Part shown: positions 1 to 7,365 of the stretch, in pieces
Layout of the letters: every line of letters begins with the position of its first letter
Numbering within the stretch: the first letter of the stretch is position 1
Assembly: GCF_004127445.1 (NCBI RefSeq)
Contig: NZ_QEXM01000043.1
Span: forward strand, 434,001-498,000
Reading direction: 5' to 3'
DNA: 64,000 bases
Source: Streptomyces alfalfae
GTDB lineage: Bacteria; Actinomycetota; Actinomycetes; Streptomycetales; Streptomycetaceae
Made by a program: the position numbers and the translations under genes
Notes under the pieces: generated by a model
Told to the model about the DNA's origin: nothing
Database searches by the model: none
Seen by the model: the letters and a program-made list of their open reading frames with translations, nothing else

Positions 1-1085
1 GCCCAGACCACGGTGCGCTGCTCAGGTGCGAGCGTCAGCTGTACGCCGGGGCCCACGACTGCGCTGATCGCAGGCATTGATACTGAGTGCTTCCCTGCCA
101 GGGCTGCGGCCTCCGCTGCGCTTCCGACGAATCTACGCCGTTCGAAGGCAGCTGGCTCACGCTGTCTCCGAACGGCGGCAGCTTCGGCCAAACGGTTTTG
201 CGTGTACCACTGCGTCGCTTCCACGTCTTCCTGGTCCGCGGTGGTGGCAGTGCAGGCATCGCGGGCACCTCCGAACGCACCACTTTGGGGCTCGGCGCCT
301 TTGACGCATGTGATCACGACGAAGCGGCACTCCGGCATGGACGCGGGGTAGAGGACGTGGCTGACAACCTCAACCGTTTGCCAACCGAGGGCCGGCACGT
401 TCATGCGGAAATCATGACCATCACGGGTCTCACCCATGGCCATCTCCGTCTCCCAGATACGACGGGCGTCCGGGGCCTTCTTGACCGTCTCGATCAGCTC
501 GCGCAGCTTGCCGTCATTTGCCCTGACTGCCTCAGCGAACTTCAGCATCCTCACGTAGGCCGAGGCGTGCTGGTCCCAGTCCTGGTACTGGGTCCGCGCC
601 TCAGTCGAGGTCAGAGCCCACAAGATCAGGTTAGCTCCTGGTCGCATCACCCATGGCCACCACTCGGCCATGACGGTGTTGAAGGCGATGATGTTCCAGT
701 GCTGGTCGCACAGGTACGCCGGGCTGGGCATCTGCAGGTCGATGAGCAGACGCAGCGCCTGCTGCAACTGCGGATGACCGGCGCCGCGCGGCGGGATCAG
801 ATTCGTGCCGATGTTATGGAGCAGCAGCGCATGGCGCTCTTCCGTGTCCAGCCCTAGCAGAGTCGACAGTGACTCACACTGCGCTGGCGTGAACCGGGGC
901 GGCGTCGCCCCCTTCTCCAGATCACGGTAGGTGCGCTCCCCCATCCCTAGCGCCCGGCCTGCCTGGACCTGCGTGACGCGCGCATCCTTTCGCCACCGAT
1001 ACAGCAGGGAGCCGAAGCCCGCGTATCGGTCGGCAGGCGTTCGACCACCGTCATTACCGCTGGAGCGGTGTCCTGATACGACCAC
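1..1085 (-). CDS. XRE-family regulator with MmyB-like ligand domain (partial, cut by left edge)
   Basis: This is a cytoplasmic one-component transcription factor whose 3' end lies outside the window; the frame is open to base 1. The GTG at 1085 is chosen because AGGAAGG sits 6 bases upstream. A helix-turn-helix lies at about residues 20-75 (RALGMGERTYRDLEKG). The next 170 residues resemble the MmyB-like ligand-binding domain, with SPAYLCDQHWNIIAFN and PWVMRPGANLILWAL. In this family the C-terminal half is thought to bind a small molecule, often a fatty acid, and to control a neighbouring gene. The target is not visible because the downstream neighbour is missing. The family call is firm; the ligand is unknown. 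Confidence 0.8.
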   Translation of the reverse strand, partial: MVVSGHRSSGNDGGRTPADRYAGFGSLLYRWRKDARVTQVQAGRALGMGERTYRDLEKGATPPRFTPAQCESLSTLLGLDTEERHALLLHNIGTNLIPPRGAGHPQLQQALRLLIDLQMPSPAYLCDQHWNIIAFNTVMAEWWPWVMRPGANLILWALTSTEARTQYQDWDQHASAYVRMLKFAEAVRANDGKLRELIETVKKAPDARRIWETEMAMGETRDGHDFRMNVPALGWQTVEVVSHVLYPASMPECRFVVITCVKGAEPQSGAFGGARDACTATTADQEDVEATQWYTQNRLAEAAAVRRQREPAAFERRRFVGSAAEAAALAGKHSVSMPAISAVVGPGVQLTLAPEQRTVVW

Positions 1086-1340
1086 GAGAAACCTTCCTAA
1101 CACCTCTCGGAACGACGCCGCCTTCCGTGGCGTACAACGGGGACCAGCGTGGCCATGCTGGACACCCGACCCGAATACTAGGAAGAAACAATACGCACAT
1201 CCTTAACGATCTTATGTACTTATGGCGCGCCCCACCCCAAGCGGGAGCCGTTTATTGAAAATTAAACAAAAACCTCGACGCGACAGCCATTCACACCTGA
1301 ACCGGACATTCCGTTTGCGCAATTAGTCGCGCGGAGCGAA

Positions 1341-1362
1341 AACCGGCAAAAGTCTGCCGGTT
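1341..1362. repeat. Inverted repeat AACCGGCA-N6-TGCCGGTT
   Basis: Two perfect 8-bp arms, AACCGGCA and TGCCGGTT, flank a 6-base loop. No T-run follows on either strand, so an operator is more likely than a terminator. The half-site AACCGGCA is also the right half of the iteron-like repeats at 2597-2645. Confidence 0.5.
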
Positions 1363-1945
1363 CTTGATCCTGGAGGACACGCGGAGGTCTGGACCTTGTT
1401 TTGTCACCGTCCACGCAATGGCCAATTGCCGCTACGCCTAAGCGACTTACGAAACCACGGGCCTACGCGGCTCTCCAGCGCGGCCGGGCGACCTATCCAG
1501 GCAAAAAGGGCAAAGCTTGCCGTTGACGAGTCCGCTGCCCCTTGGCTTAAATCGCCCTGACCAGCCGCTTCAACGGAGCGTTGCGGCACGAGACAGGTGG
1601 GGGCGCCGTGCAGTTCATCCGACACCGGAGCGGCTGGTCCCACGATGCACCAACGCATAACGGCGGGTTCCGCCGCACTCGGCGATCAAGCGCAGTAGAG
1701 CACGGCATAGCCACGGCCGGTTCGCTGGGCAGCACTCTCAGCACTCCGTCCTGTCACTGACTGCAATGACTACAGAGGTTGAGAATCAACTCTGGATCTT
1801 GACGCGGTCCTATGCGTATGTTCATTGCCCGGGCTGCACGCCTGGTAGACGAGCGCAAGCGAACGATTCGGGCCCCGTAGGCCCGCAACATAGGGACGGC
1901 GCCCGGGAGCGGTAACTCCTGGACGCCGAACACTAAATGGCATAA

Positions 1946-2013
1946 CCGCCTCGGCAAAGGCGGCGCTGCCTCAGCACCACGCTGTTCCCCTTGCACCGGG
2001 CGCTTCAGCGTGG
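1946..2013. repeat. Two adjacent hairpins upstream of the iteron gene
   Basis: CCGCCT (1946-1951) pairs with AGGCGG (1958-1963) around a 6-base loop. CCACGCTG (1977-1984) pairs with CAGCGTGG (2006-2013) around 21 bases. They end about 165 bases before the start of the next gene. They could belong to a structured leader, a countertranscript RNA or an origin; none of these is shown by the sequence. Confidence 0.35.
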
Positions 2014-2177
2014 CAACACTGCGAGGGAGATTCTTGCATGGCTCCTGCTCTGCGCAAAGGGTCCGTTCATCTGGCCCGCACGGCAGCCGACCACAGTCCA
2101 CTGCATTTCGGCCTGGGCCGTGGTGCGACGCCCGTCTCCGTAGGCCGCCAGCCTGGCCCCGCCACCGGGAGCAGCCG

Positions 2178-3074
2178 ATGAGCAGCGAAGCCCGCGAGTG
2201 GGTGTGGGAGCACAGCTCCAGCCGAGGGGCCGCGCGTCTGGTCCTGCTGTCGATCGCCGACCGGGTGGCCGACGATCAGTGCATCTCCTGGGCCTCGCTG
2301 TCCAGCCTGGCCAGGCGCACGCGCGCCTCGGTCTCCACGGTGCGCGAAGCCGTCGAGCGCCTCGTCCTCGCCGGCGAGCTGGAACAGCTCGATGACCTGG
2401 TGGGCCCGCAGCGGAGCACGGTCTACCGCCTGCCTCTCGCCGCCGAAGCGGTCGCCCAGGCGCTGCGAGAGCAGCAGGAGGAAGCGGGTGACACGGCGGC
2501 GCCGGACGAGCCCGCTGGCCCTGCCAAGCTCCGGCTGTCGGCCCTGCGGCGGTACGGAATCCGCCCGCGTGAGGTGCCGGAATCCCCCGCGAGGGTCCGG
2601 AAACCGGCAGTACCGGAAACCGGCAGGTCCAGGCGGAAACCGGCACAGCGGCGTACCGGCCACCGGCACAACGATGTACCGGCCACCGGCACACAGAACC
2701 GTAGTGAACCTGATTTGAACCGGAGGTACAGCAGTGGTGGTGCTGCTGTCACCTCGGCTGCCGAGTGGCAGGTCGATGCCGCCACCCACACCTGGGCCCG
2801 CCAGCAGGGACACCCCGACCGCCTCGGCGAGCAGGGCCTGCAGGCCGCCGACGCGAAGTGGCGTGCACATCGAGCAGGCCATGCTCCGAGGCCGGCGGAA
2901 GCCTGGGCGGCCGACTGGCGAGCCTGGATCACCCGGGAGCACGCCCCCAGCCGCCCGAACCTCTACGCCGTGCCCGGCCAGAACTCCGCCGCGCCCGGTG
3001 GCATGACGCGGGCCGAGAAGCACACCGCTGCCCTTCTCGCCGCCCTGGACGAGCCGACCGGAACGGAGGGCTGA
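2178..3074 (+). CDS. Helix-turn-helix protein, possible plasmid replication or partition regulator
   Basis: This 298-residue protein starts at the ATG at 2178 (MSSEAREWVWEH); upstream in-frame codons lack a ribosome site. Residues 1-85 look like a winged helix of the type that opens plasmid initiators (WASLSSLARRTRASVSTV, then LVLAGELEQL). Residues 140-175 are a basic, proline-rich linker encoded by a DNA repeat array (2597-2691). The C-terminal half (TWARQQGHPDRLGEQGLQAADA and onward) is a domain often seen in Streptomyces plasmid proteins. A zinc-finger gene starts 2 bases after its stop, which suggests one transcript. Because iterons inside an initiator gene are known from Streptomyces linear plasmids, an initiator role is plausible but unproven. 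Confidence 0.65.
   Translation: MSSEAREWVWEHSSSRGAARLVLLSIADRVADDQCISWASLSSLARRTRASVSTVREAVERLVLAGELEQLDDLVGPQRSTVYRLPLAAEAVAQALREQQEEAGDTAAPDEPAGPAKLRLSALRRYGIRPREVPESPARVRKPAVPETGRSRRKPAQRRTGHRHNDVPATGTQNRSEPDLNRRYSSGGAAVTSAAEWQVDAATHTWARQQGHPDRLGEQGLQAADAKWRAHRAGHAPRPAEAWAADWRAWITREHAPSRPNLYAVPGQNSAAPGGMTRAEKHTAALLAALDEPTGTEG
2597..2691. repeat. Five iteron-like repeats CCGG-N3-CCGGCA inside the coding region
   Basis: The copies are CCGGAAACCGGCA at 2597 and 2613, GCGGAAACCGGCA at 2633, and CCGGCCACCGGCA at 2656 and 2679. Start-to-start spacings are 16, 20, 23 and 23 bases, so the last pairs sit about two helical turns apart. They encode a low-complexity basic linker, so protein constraint does not obviously explain them. 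Iteron arrays of this kind bind replication initiators or act as incompatibility determinants. Confidence 0.6.
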
Positions 3075-3076
3075 CC

Positions 3077-3772
3077 GTGGACCGCCGTGAAATCGCTGCC
3101 CTGCTGGCCTACATCGGCAGGCTCGACCCCCGCAGCATCCGCACCGACGAGGGCGAGGCCCGCGACCAGCTCGCGCAGTGGAACGAGCTGCTCGGTGACG
3201 TGCCGATGGCCACCCCGCATGGCTGGGACGCCCGCGTCGCCGTCCGCCAGCACTACCGCGCCTCGCCGTACCAGATCCAGCCCGCGGACGTGGTCCGCCC
3301 CTGGGAGAGCTACCGGCGCAACCGTCTGGCCCTCCACTCCGACCCCACACCGTCCGCGGACCCGGACGACCAGGCCGCCTGGACCGCCGAGCTGGTCGGC
3401 ACCCGCCGCGCCGTCGCCAACGGCATAGCGCAACCCGCACAGGCCCGGGCCATCACCAGCGGCCAGGAGGAGATCAACCCGAGGCTGCAGGCTCGACTGG
3501 AGCAGATCGGCTCCTGCATACCACCCGCCGCCCGAGCCGCTCTCGCACCGTTCCGGCTCGCCCGGGCAGCACGCGAAGCCGCCGTCGCGCAGGGGCTGCC
3601 TGACGCACTGAGCGTGCGGTGCGAGTGGTGCCTGGCCCCGGTCAGCGAGCCATGCCGGCGCCGCCGGATCGGCCCCAACGACGGAGTACGCGCCATCACG
3701 CCGCGCGCCACCCCGCACCCCGGCCGTGTGGACCTCGCCGCCCAGCAGGCCCAGCAGCCCGCCCTGGCCTGA
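3077..3772 (+). CDS. Zinc-finger domain protein of plasmid/phage type
   Basis: This 231-residue protein has its GTG start 2 bases after the previous stop, with GGAGGG upstream. The N-terminal half contains RLDPRSIRTDEGEARDQLAQW and a segment shared with proteins of Streptomyces mobile elements. The C-terminus has the short zinc-ribbon signature CEWCLAPVSEPCRR (residues about 183-196), seen in phage and plasmid zinc-finger proteins. Nucleic-acid binding is the likely role, but the target is unknown. It is co-oriented with its neighbours on both sides. Confidence 0.6.
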   Translation: MDRREIAALLAYIGRLDPRSIRTDEGEARDQLAQWNELLGDVPMATPHGWDARVAVRQHYRASPYQIQPADVVRPWESYRRNRLALHSDPTPSADPDDQAAWTAELVGTRRAVANGIAQPAQARAITSGQEEINPRLQARLEQIGSCIPPAARAALAPFRLARAAREAAVAQGLPDALSVRCEWCLAPVSEPCRRRRIGPNDGVRAITPRATPHPGRVDLAAQQAQQPALA

Positions 3773-3908
3773 CCGGCGCCTCCGGCGCGTGCATCCCGTC
3801 CGCTGCACCGCCGCAACCTCACCGTCCCGCACCGGCTGCGGCGCACGCCCACGCGCCGCAGCCGGCACCCGACGCCGCACCCGCCGAGCACTGCGCTAGC
3901 CGGCCGGT

Positions 3909-4574
3909 ATGGCAGCACATCGGAGACTCGCCTTGCGCCACATCACCACCCATGACGCGCCGGCCACCGGCCTGCGCGGCATCGGGGACACCAGCTGGCA
4001 CGTTCGCGGAGCCTGCCACGGCATGGACGTCGAGGACGCCGACGCCGTGTTCTTCCCCGGCCCTCGGGATCACGAGGAGATCGCGGAGGCGAAGGAGCTG
4101 TGCGGCTGGTGCCCCGTACGCCGCGCGTGCCTGGACTTCGCCCTGGAGAACGTCCTCAAGGAGGGCGTCTGGGGCGGGCTCACCGAAGCCGAGCGGCGCC
4201 CGCTGCACGACAACCTGCACCGGCGCCTGGACTACCGGCGCGTGACCGCCTTCTTCCAGGGACGCGACGTGCACCTGACGGAAGCCGAGCGGCAGGTGGC
4301 CATCGACCACGGATACGTCCGGGGCTGGCAGCCCGACCGGCTCGCCGCCGCCCTGCAGATCAGCCACAAGCACGCCCGCGACCTGCTCCGGCAAGCGGCC
4401 AACAAGGTCTTCGACCGCGACCGCAACTACGGCGTGCCCCGCTCCAAGAAGAAGCGGAAGAAGACCTCCAAGGCCAAGGGCACCCCCGCGCCCGCAGCTC
4501 CCGGCACTCAGCAGCCGACAGGCCGCCCGGCGGCGTCGACCCAGGCGCGCGCCCCTCTCGGAAAGGCAGCATGA
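3909..4574 (+). CDS. WhiB-like (Wbl) regulator with C-terminal helix-turn-helix extension
   Basis: Wbl proteins hold a 4Fe-4S cluster through four cysteines and regulate transcription with the principal sigma factor. Here the cysteines are in GACHG, LCGWCPVRRAC, and the G-W-G-G-L turn reads VWGGLTEAERR. At 221 residues it is about twice the usual Wbl length. The extra part holds a helix-turn-helix-like segment (QPDRLAAALQISHKHARDLL) and a lysine-rich tail. A TTG at 3933, with GGAGA 8 bases upstream, is an alternative start to the ATG at 3909. The stop overlaps the next start (ATGA), so the two are translationally coupled. Confidence 0.8.
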   Translation: MAAHRRLALRHITTHDAPATGLRGIGDTSWHVRGACHGMDVEDADAVFFPGPRDHEEIAEAKELCGWCPVRRACLDFALENVLKEGVWGGLTEAERRPLHDNLHRRLDYRRVTAFFQGRDVHLTEAERQVAIDHGYVRGWQPDRLAAALQISHKHARDLLRQAANKVFDRDRNYGVPRSKKKRKKTSKAKGTPAPAAPGTQQPTGRPAASTQARAPLGKAA

Positions 4575-6205
4575 CCCACCCTGTCCTCGCCTTCGGTGCT
4601 ACTTCGGACCTCCCTCTCCTCCTCGCCGCCGTCGTGCCCGCTGCCCTCGCGCTCGTGCTGACCGCCTGGGCGATCCGGCGCCGGGGGGCCCGCTCGCAGA
4701 AACGTCTCGGCGGCCCGGCGGTCAACGTCGCCGCCGTCGCCGCCCTGGGCTGCACCGCCTACAGCGCCGACACCAGCTGGCGCTTCGCAGCCGACTACCT
4801 CGACATGGCCGGCACCGCCGAGCGTGCCGGCATGTTCGCCGCCGCCGAACTCGCACTGTTCGCCACCGCGCTGATGGCACGGCAGAATCTGGCCGTCCAG
4901 GGCGCTCCCGGCCTGCCGGGCACGCTGGTCTGGGTGATCACCACGGTGCAGGTGATCCCCGCCTATGCCGAGAGCGGCCCCGTCGGAGGCACGGTCCGCG
5001 CCTTCGTCGGCCCGGTCATGGCGGCGATGCTGTGGCACCTGGCCATGGGCATCGAGCTGCGCCTGCGCACCCCGGGTGCAGCCTCCAACGGACTGCTCGC
5101 CGTCCTGGGCCGGGAGGCACGCGAGCGGCTGCTGTCCCGCCTGGGCATCGCCGCGCGGGACCGTGACGCCGCGCAGATCACCCGGGACCGGGCCACCGCC
5201 CGTGCGGTCACCCTCGCCGCCCGCCTCGCCGAGCGCACACCCGAGCAGCAGCAGAGCCGTCGCGGCCGGCGGCTGACGCGACGCCTATCAAAGGCGGTCG
5301 GCAGGGCTTCGGTCGGCACCGACCCTCTCCAGCGGGCGCAGCTGCTCGACCAGCTCGCCGCCCGGCGACACGCGCTGGCGCTCGCCACGGTCCCGCTCCC
5401 CTCTCCCTGGTCCCCGGCGCACAGCAGCGCATCGACGGCCACGGTCCCCGCACAGCCGACGTCGACTGTGCCGGTCCCCGTCCCCACATCCGACGGTTCC
5501 GACGAGCCGGTCCGGGACCGAGGACCGAGGGCTCCTCGGGGACCGGTCCGCGAGAAGGCCGACCCGGAAGCCGAGGCCAGCGCGGGGACCAAGGGCGACG
5601 AATCGGGAACGCCCGCGGAGACCAAGCCCTCTGAAGACGGTCCGGTCCCAGGGACCGAACTCGCCGGACCGGAAGCCGCAGCACGGGACGCAGCGGCCAT
5701 GAGGACCGGCCACAACACGCGAGAAGTAGCAGCTCAGGACCCGGATCATCGGGGACCGGGCATCGCGCAGACGAGGACCGCGACCCCCGAGGGCCGGGGA
5801 CCGGCAACCCCGCAGTCCGGGACCGAAACCACCCAGGACCGAGGACCGACCGCCCCGCAGTCCGGGACCGACACCACCCAGGACCGAGGTCACAAGGTCC
5901 CGCTTCGCCGGAAGCCGGCCAGGACAACCCGGTCGAGGAACAAGGACAGGCGTGCACGGTCCCGCTCGCAGACAGAGCGCCAGGCACGCGAGCTGGGTGA
6001 ATCCGAGCGCCAGCTTGTCCGTGAGGTGCGTCCCCATGTGCCGGCTCTACTCGAACGGGACGGCAATGGCGCGATCACCCGAGTGCAGCTGCGCGAAATC
6101 ATCCGCCGCCAGGGCCTGACGGGTGTCGGTAACGACCGACTCGGCCTGGTCCTTCAGGAGCTGCGGAACGCGGACATCAAGACGACGAGGAGCACCGACC
6201 GATGA
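4571..6205 (+). CDS. Membrane protein with long disordered tail (SpdB-neighbourhood type)
   Basis: This 544-residue protein starts at ATG 4571, overlapping the Wbl stop. About four hydrophobic segments occupy residues 10-155 (for example LLLAAVVPAALALVLTAWAI). They are followed by an arginine-rich helical region and about 200 residues of Pro/Thr/Gly-rich sequence with imperfect repeats (TAPQSGTDTTQDRG). The last 75 residues look like a compact winged-helix (REIIRRQGLTGVGNDRLGL). Proteins with this membrane core sit beside mobilisation genes on Streptomyces plasmids and may help plasmid spreading. The function is inferred from context only. Confidence 0.6.
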   Translation: MTHPVLAFGATSDLPLLLAAVVPAALALVLTAWAIRRRGARSQKRLGGPAVNVAAVAALGCTAYSADTSWRFAADYLDMAGTAERAGMFAAAELALFATALMARQNLAVQGAPGLPGTLVWVITTVQVIPAYAESGPVGGTVRAFVGPVMAAMLWHLAMGIELRLRTPGAASNGLLAVLGREARERLLSRLGIAARDRDAAQITRDRATARAVTLAARLAERTPEQQQSRRGRRLTRRLSKAVGRASVGTDPLQRAQLLDQLAARRHALALATVPLPSPWSPAHSSASTATVPAQPTSTVPVPVPTSDGSDEPVRDRGPRAPRGPVREKADPEAEASAGTKGDESGTPAETKPSEDGPVPGTELAGPEAAARDAAAMRTGHNTREVAAQDPDHRGPGIAQTRTATPEGRGPATPQSGTETTQDRGPTAPQSGTDTTQDRGHKVPLRRKPARTTRSRNKDRRARSRSQTERQARELGESERQLVREVRPHVPALLERDGNGAITRVQLREIIRRQGLTGVGNDRLGLVLQELRNADIKTTRSTDR

Positions 6206-6393
6206 AGACCTGCCACCAGTTCAAGACGGTCCGCTCGGAGTACGAGCGCGAGATCGGATTCATGCTCGCTCACTCCGAGCGGCATGCGGGCAGGCCGGCG
6301 GCGAAGTCCAGTGCGAAGCAGGCTGCCTCGGCGAAACAGCGGATGGCCCGCGCGCTCAACAGCCACGTCGGGCGCTGCCCCGAGTGCGGCTGA
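6202..6393 (+). CDS. Small basic conserved protein
   Basis: This 63-residue protein is coupled by ATGA overlap to the membrane protein before it. It opens MKTCHQFKTVRSEYEREIGF and ends with a CPECG that could be half of a zinc site together with C4. Its short lysine/arginine-rich body suggests nucleic-acid contact. The start is fixed by the overlap. I do not recognise a family. Confidence 0.55.
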   Translation: MKTCHQFKTVRSEYEREIGFMLAHSERHAGRPAAKSSAKQAASAKQRMARALNSHVGRCPECG

Positions 6394-6477
6394 ACCGGCA
6401 AATCCCAGCTCAAAGCCCGTATCCGTAAAGGTGGCCCGGCTCCACGCCGGGCCACCGCCCCGCTTAGGAGGTACGCC

Positions 6478-6713
6478 ATGATTCCTCGTCCCCCTCGCTT
6501 TCCGGGCCCACCACCGCCGAGGCCGGTGCCTGGGCGGACGTCTTGGTCCGCCGGCAACTCCTCCACGCCGTCGTCCTCACGCCGACCGGGCAGTGGCTCG
6601 TCCAGGACCGTCCCAACAGACCGGTTCGCGTCCTTGCCAGCCCAGCCGATGTCCTCGCGCTGGCCGCAACCATCCAGCAACGCACCCGCTCTACGAGGCC
6701 CGAATCCCGATGA
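6478..6713 (+). pseudogene. Small mobilisation-operon gene broken by a single-base frameshift
   Basis: A strong AGGAGG precedes ATG 6478, but the ATG frame leaves plausible coding after about 13 codons (MIPRPPRFPGPPP). The coding frame then continues one base out of register as AEAGAWADVLVRRQLLHAVV and TPTGQWLVQDRP, and ends in a TGA that overlaps the MobC ATG (ATGA). Adding one base near 6515-6525 would give an intact 78-residue protein coupled to MobC. It may be a real lesion, a programmed shift or a sequence error. Confidence 0.5.
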
Positions 6714-7351
6714 CGAACGCACCCAAGAACGGCACCACCCCGGAACCTGATCCCGGCTCCAACTCGGTCTCGGGGCGAGCAAGTTATCGGCCAAGACACT
6801 CTTCCCCAACGGGGAAGCGCGTCTTGGCCAGTGCCGCCCCAGAAGCGGCGGAAGCGGTCCGGCACCGGGGGGTGCTGGACCGTCAGGCTGCGACCGAGGG
6901 CGGGTCGCAGCCAGAGGAGAAGCCTGTACCGCGTCGCGAGCGCCGCGCTGTGAAGAACGCCTCACGCAAGCGCTCGCCGAAGCCTTCCGTCAACAAGCGC
7001 ACCTACGTGTGCAGCGTGCGTCTCAACGACGACGAGAAGCACCGCATTGCCATCGCAGCCGCAGCAGCCCGTACGAGCCTGCCTGCGTTCCTCGCCCGCA
7101 GCGCACTCGCCGCCGCCCATGACCCCGAGCATGCCGCCAGTGCCATCGCCGGCGAGCGCGAACTCATCTCCGAAGTATTCGCCGCCCGCCGCAATCTCGG
7201 CCAGGTCGGCAACAACCTGAACCAGATAGCCAAGGCCATCAACTCCGGCGGCCAGCCTGCGGACGCCCACCTCGACGCCGTGCTGACCGCCGTGCGACGG
7301 GCCACCGCCCGCGTCCAAGCCGTCGCCGACCTTCTCCTCGAACACCGCTAG
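6710..7351 (+). CDS. mobC: MobC-like relaxosome accessory protein
   Basis: MobC proteins bind near oriT and help the relaxase nick the plasmid for conjugal transfer. This 213-residue protein has a charged N-terminal tail. From about residue 95 it carries the MobC domain, with VCSVRLNDDEKHRIAIAAA and the signature GQVGNNLNQIAKAINSGG. The start at 6710 is favoured because it overlaps the stop of the preceding small gene. The relaxase gene follows 14 bases later, so the two form one unit. The oriT site was not located. Confidence 0.85.
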   Translation: MTNAPKNGTTPEPDPGSNSVSGRASYRPRHSSPTGKRVLASAAPEAAEAVRHRGVLDRQAATEGGSQPEEKPVPRRERRAVKNASRKRSPKPSVNKRTYVCSVRLNDDEKHRIAIAAAAARTSLPAFLARSALAAAHDPEHAASAIAGERELISEVFAARRNLGQVGNNLNQIAKAINSGGQPADAHLDAVLTAVRRATARVQAVADLLLEHR

Positions 7352-7365
7352 GAATCCCACCCGTC

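Larger units (their letters stand above)
1086..2177. other. 1.1-kb gene-poor stretch with several inverted repeats
   Basis: I see no convincing gene here. The minus-strand frames have no ribosome sites or recognisable motifs. The stretch is less GC-rich than its neighbours between about 1200 and 1320. It holds three inverted repeats, listed separately, and lies directly before the helix-turn-helix gene that contains iteron-like repeats. A regulatory or replication role is an inference from that position only. Confidence 0.4.

Noticed and set aside
2597..2691. CRISPR-like array
   Set aside because: Repeats are only 13 bases with 3-10 base gaps inside a coding frame; no cas genes are present.
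2067..3440. 457-residue leftward frame opposite the helix-turn-helix gene
   Set aside because: Composition is the antisense of two real genes with recognisable domains and there is no ribosome site.
4100..4570. Long N-terminal extension of the membrane protein into the WhiB-like gene
   Set aside because: The extension is an arginine/proline shadow of the Wbl gene; the ATGA overlap at 4571 gives a clear start.
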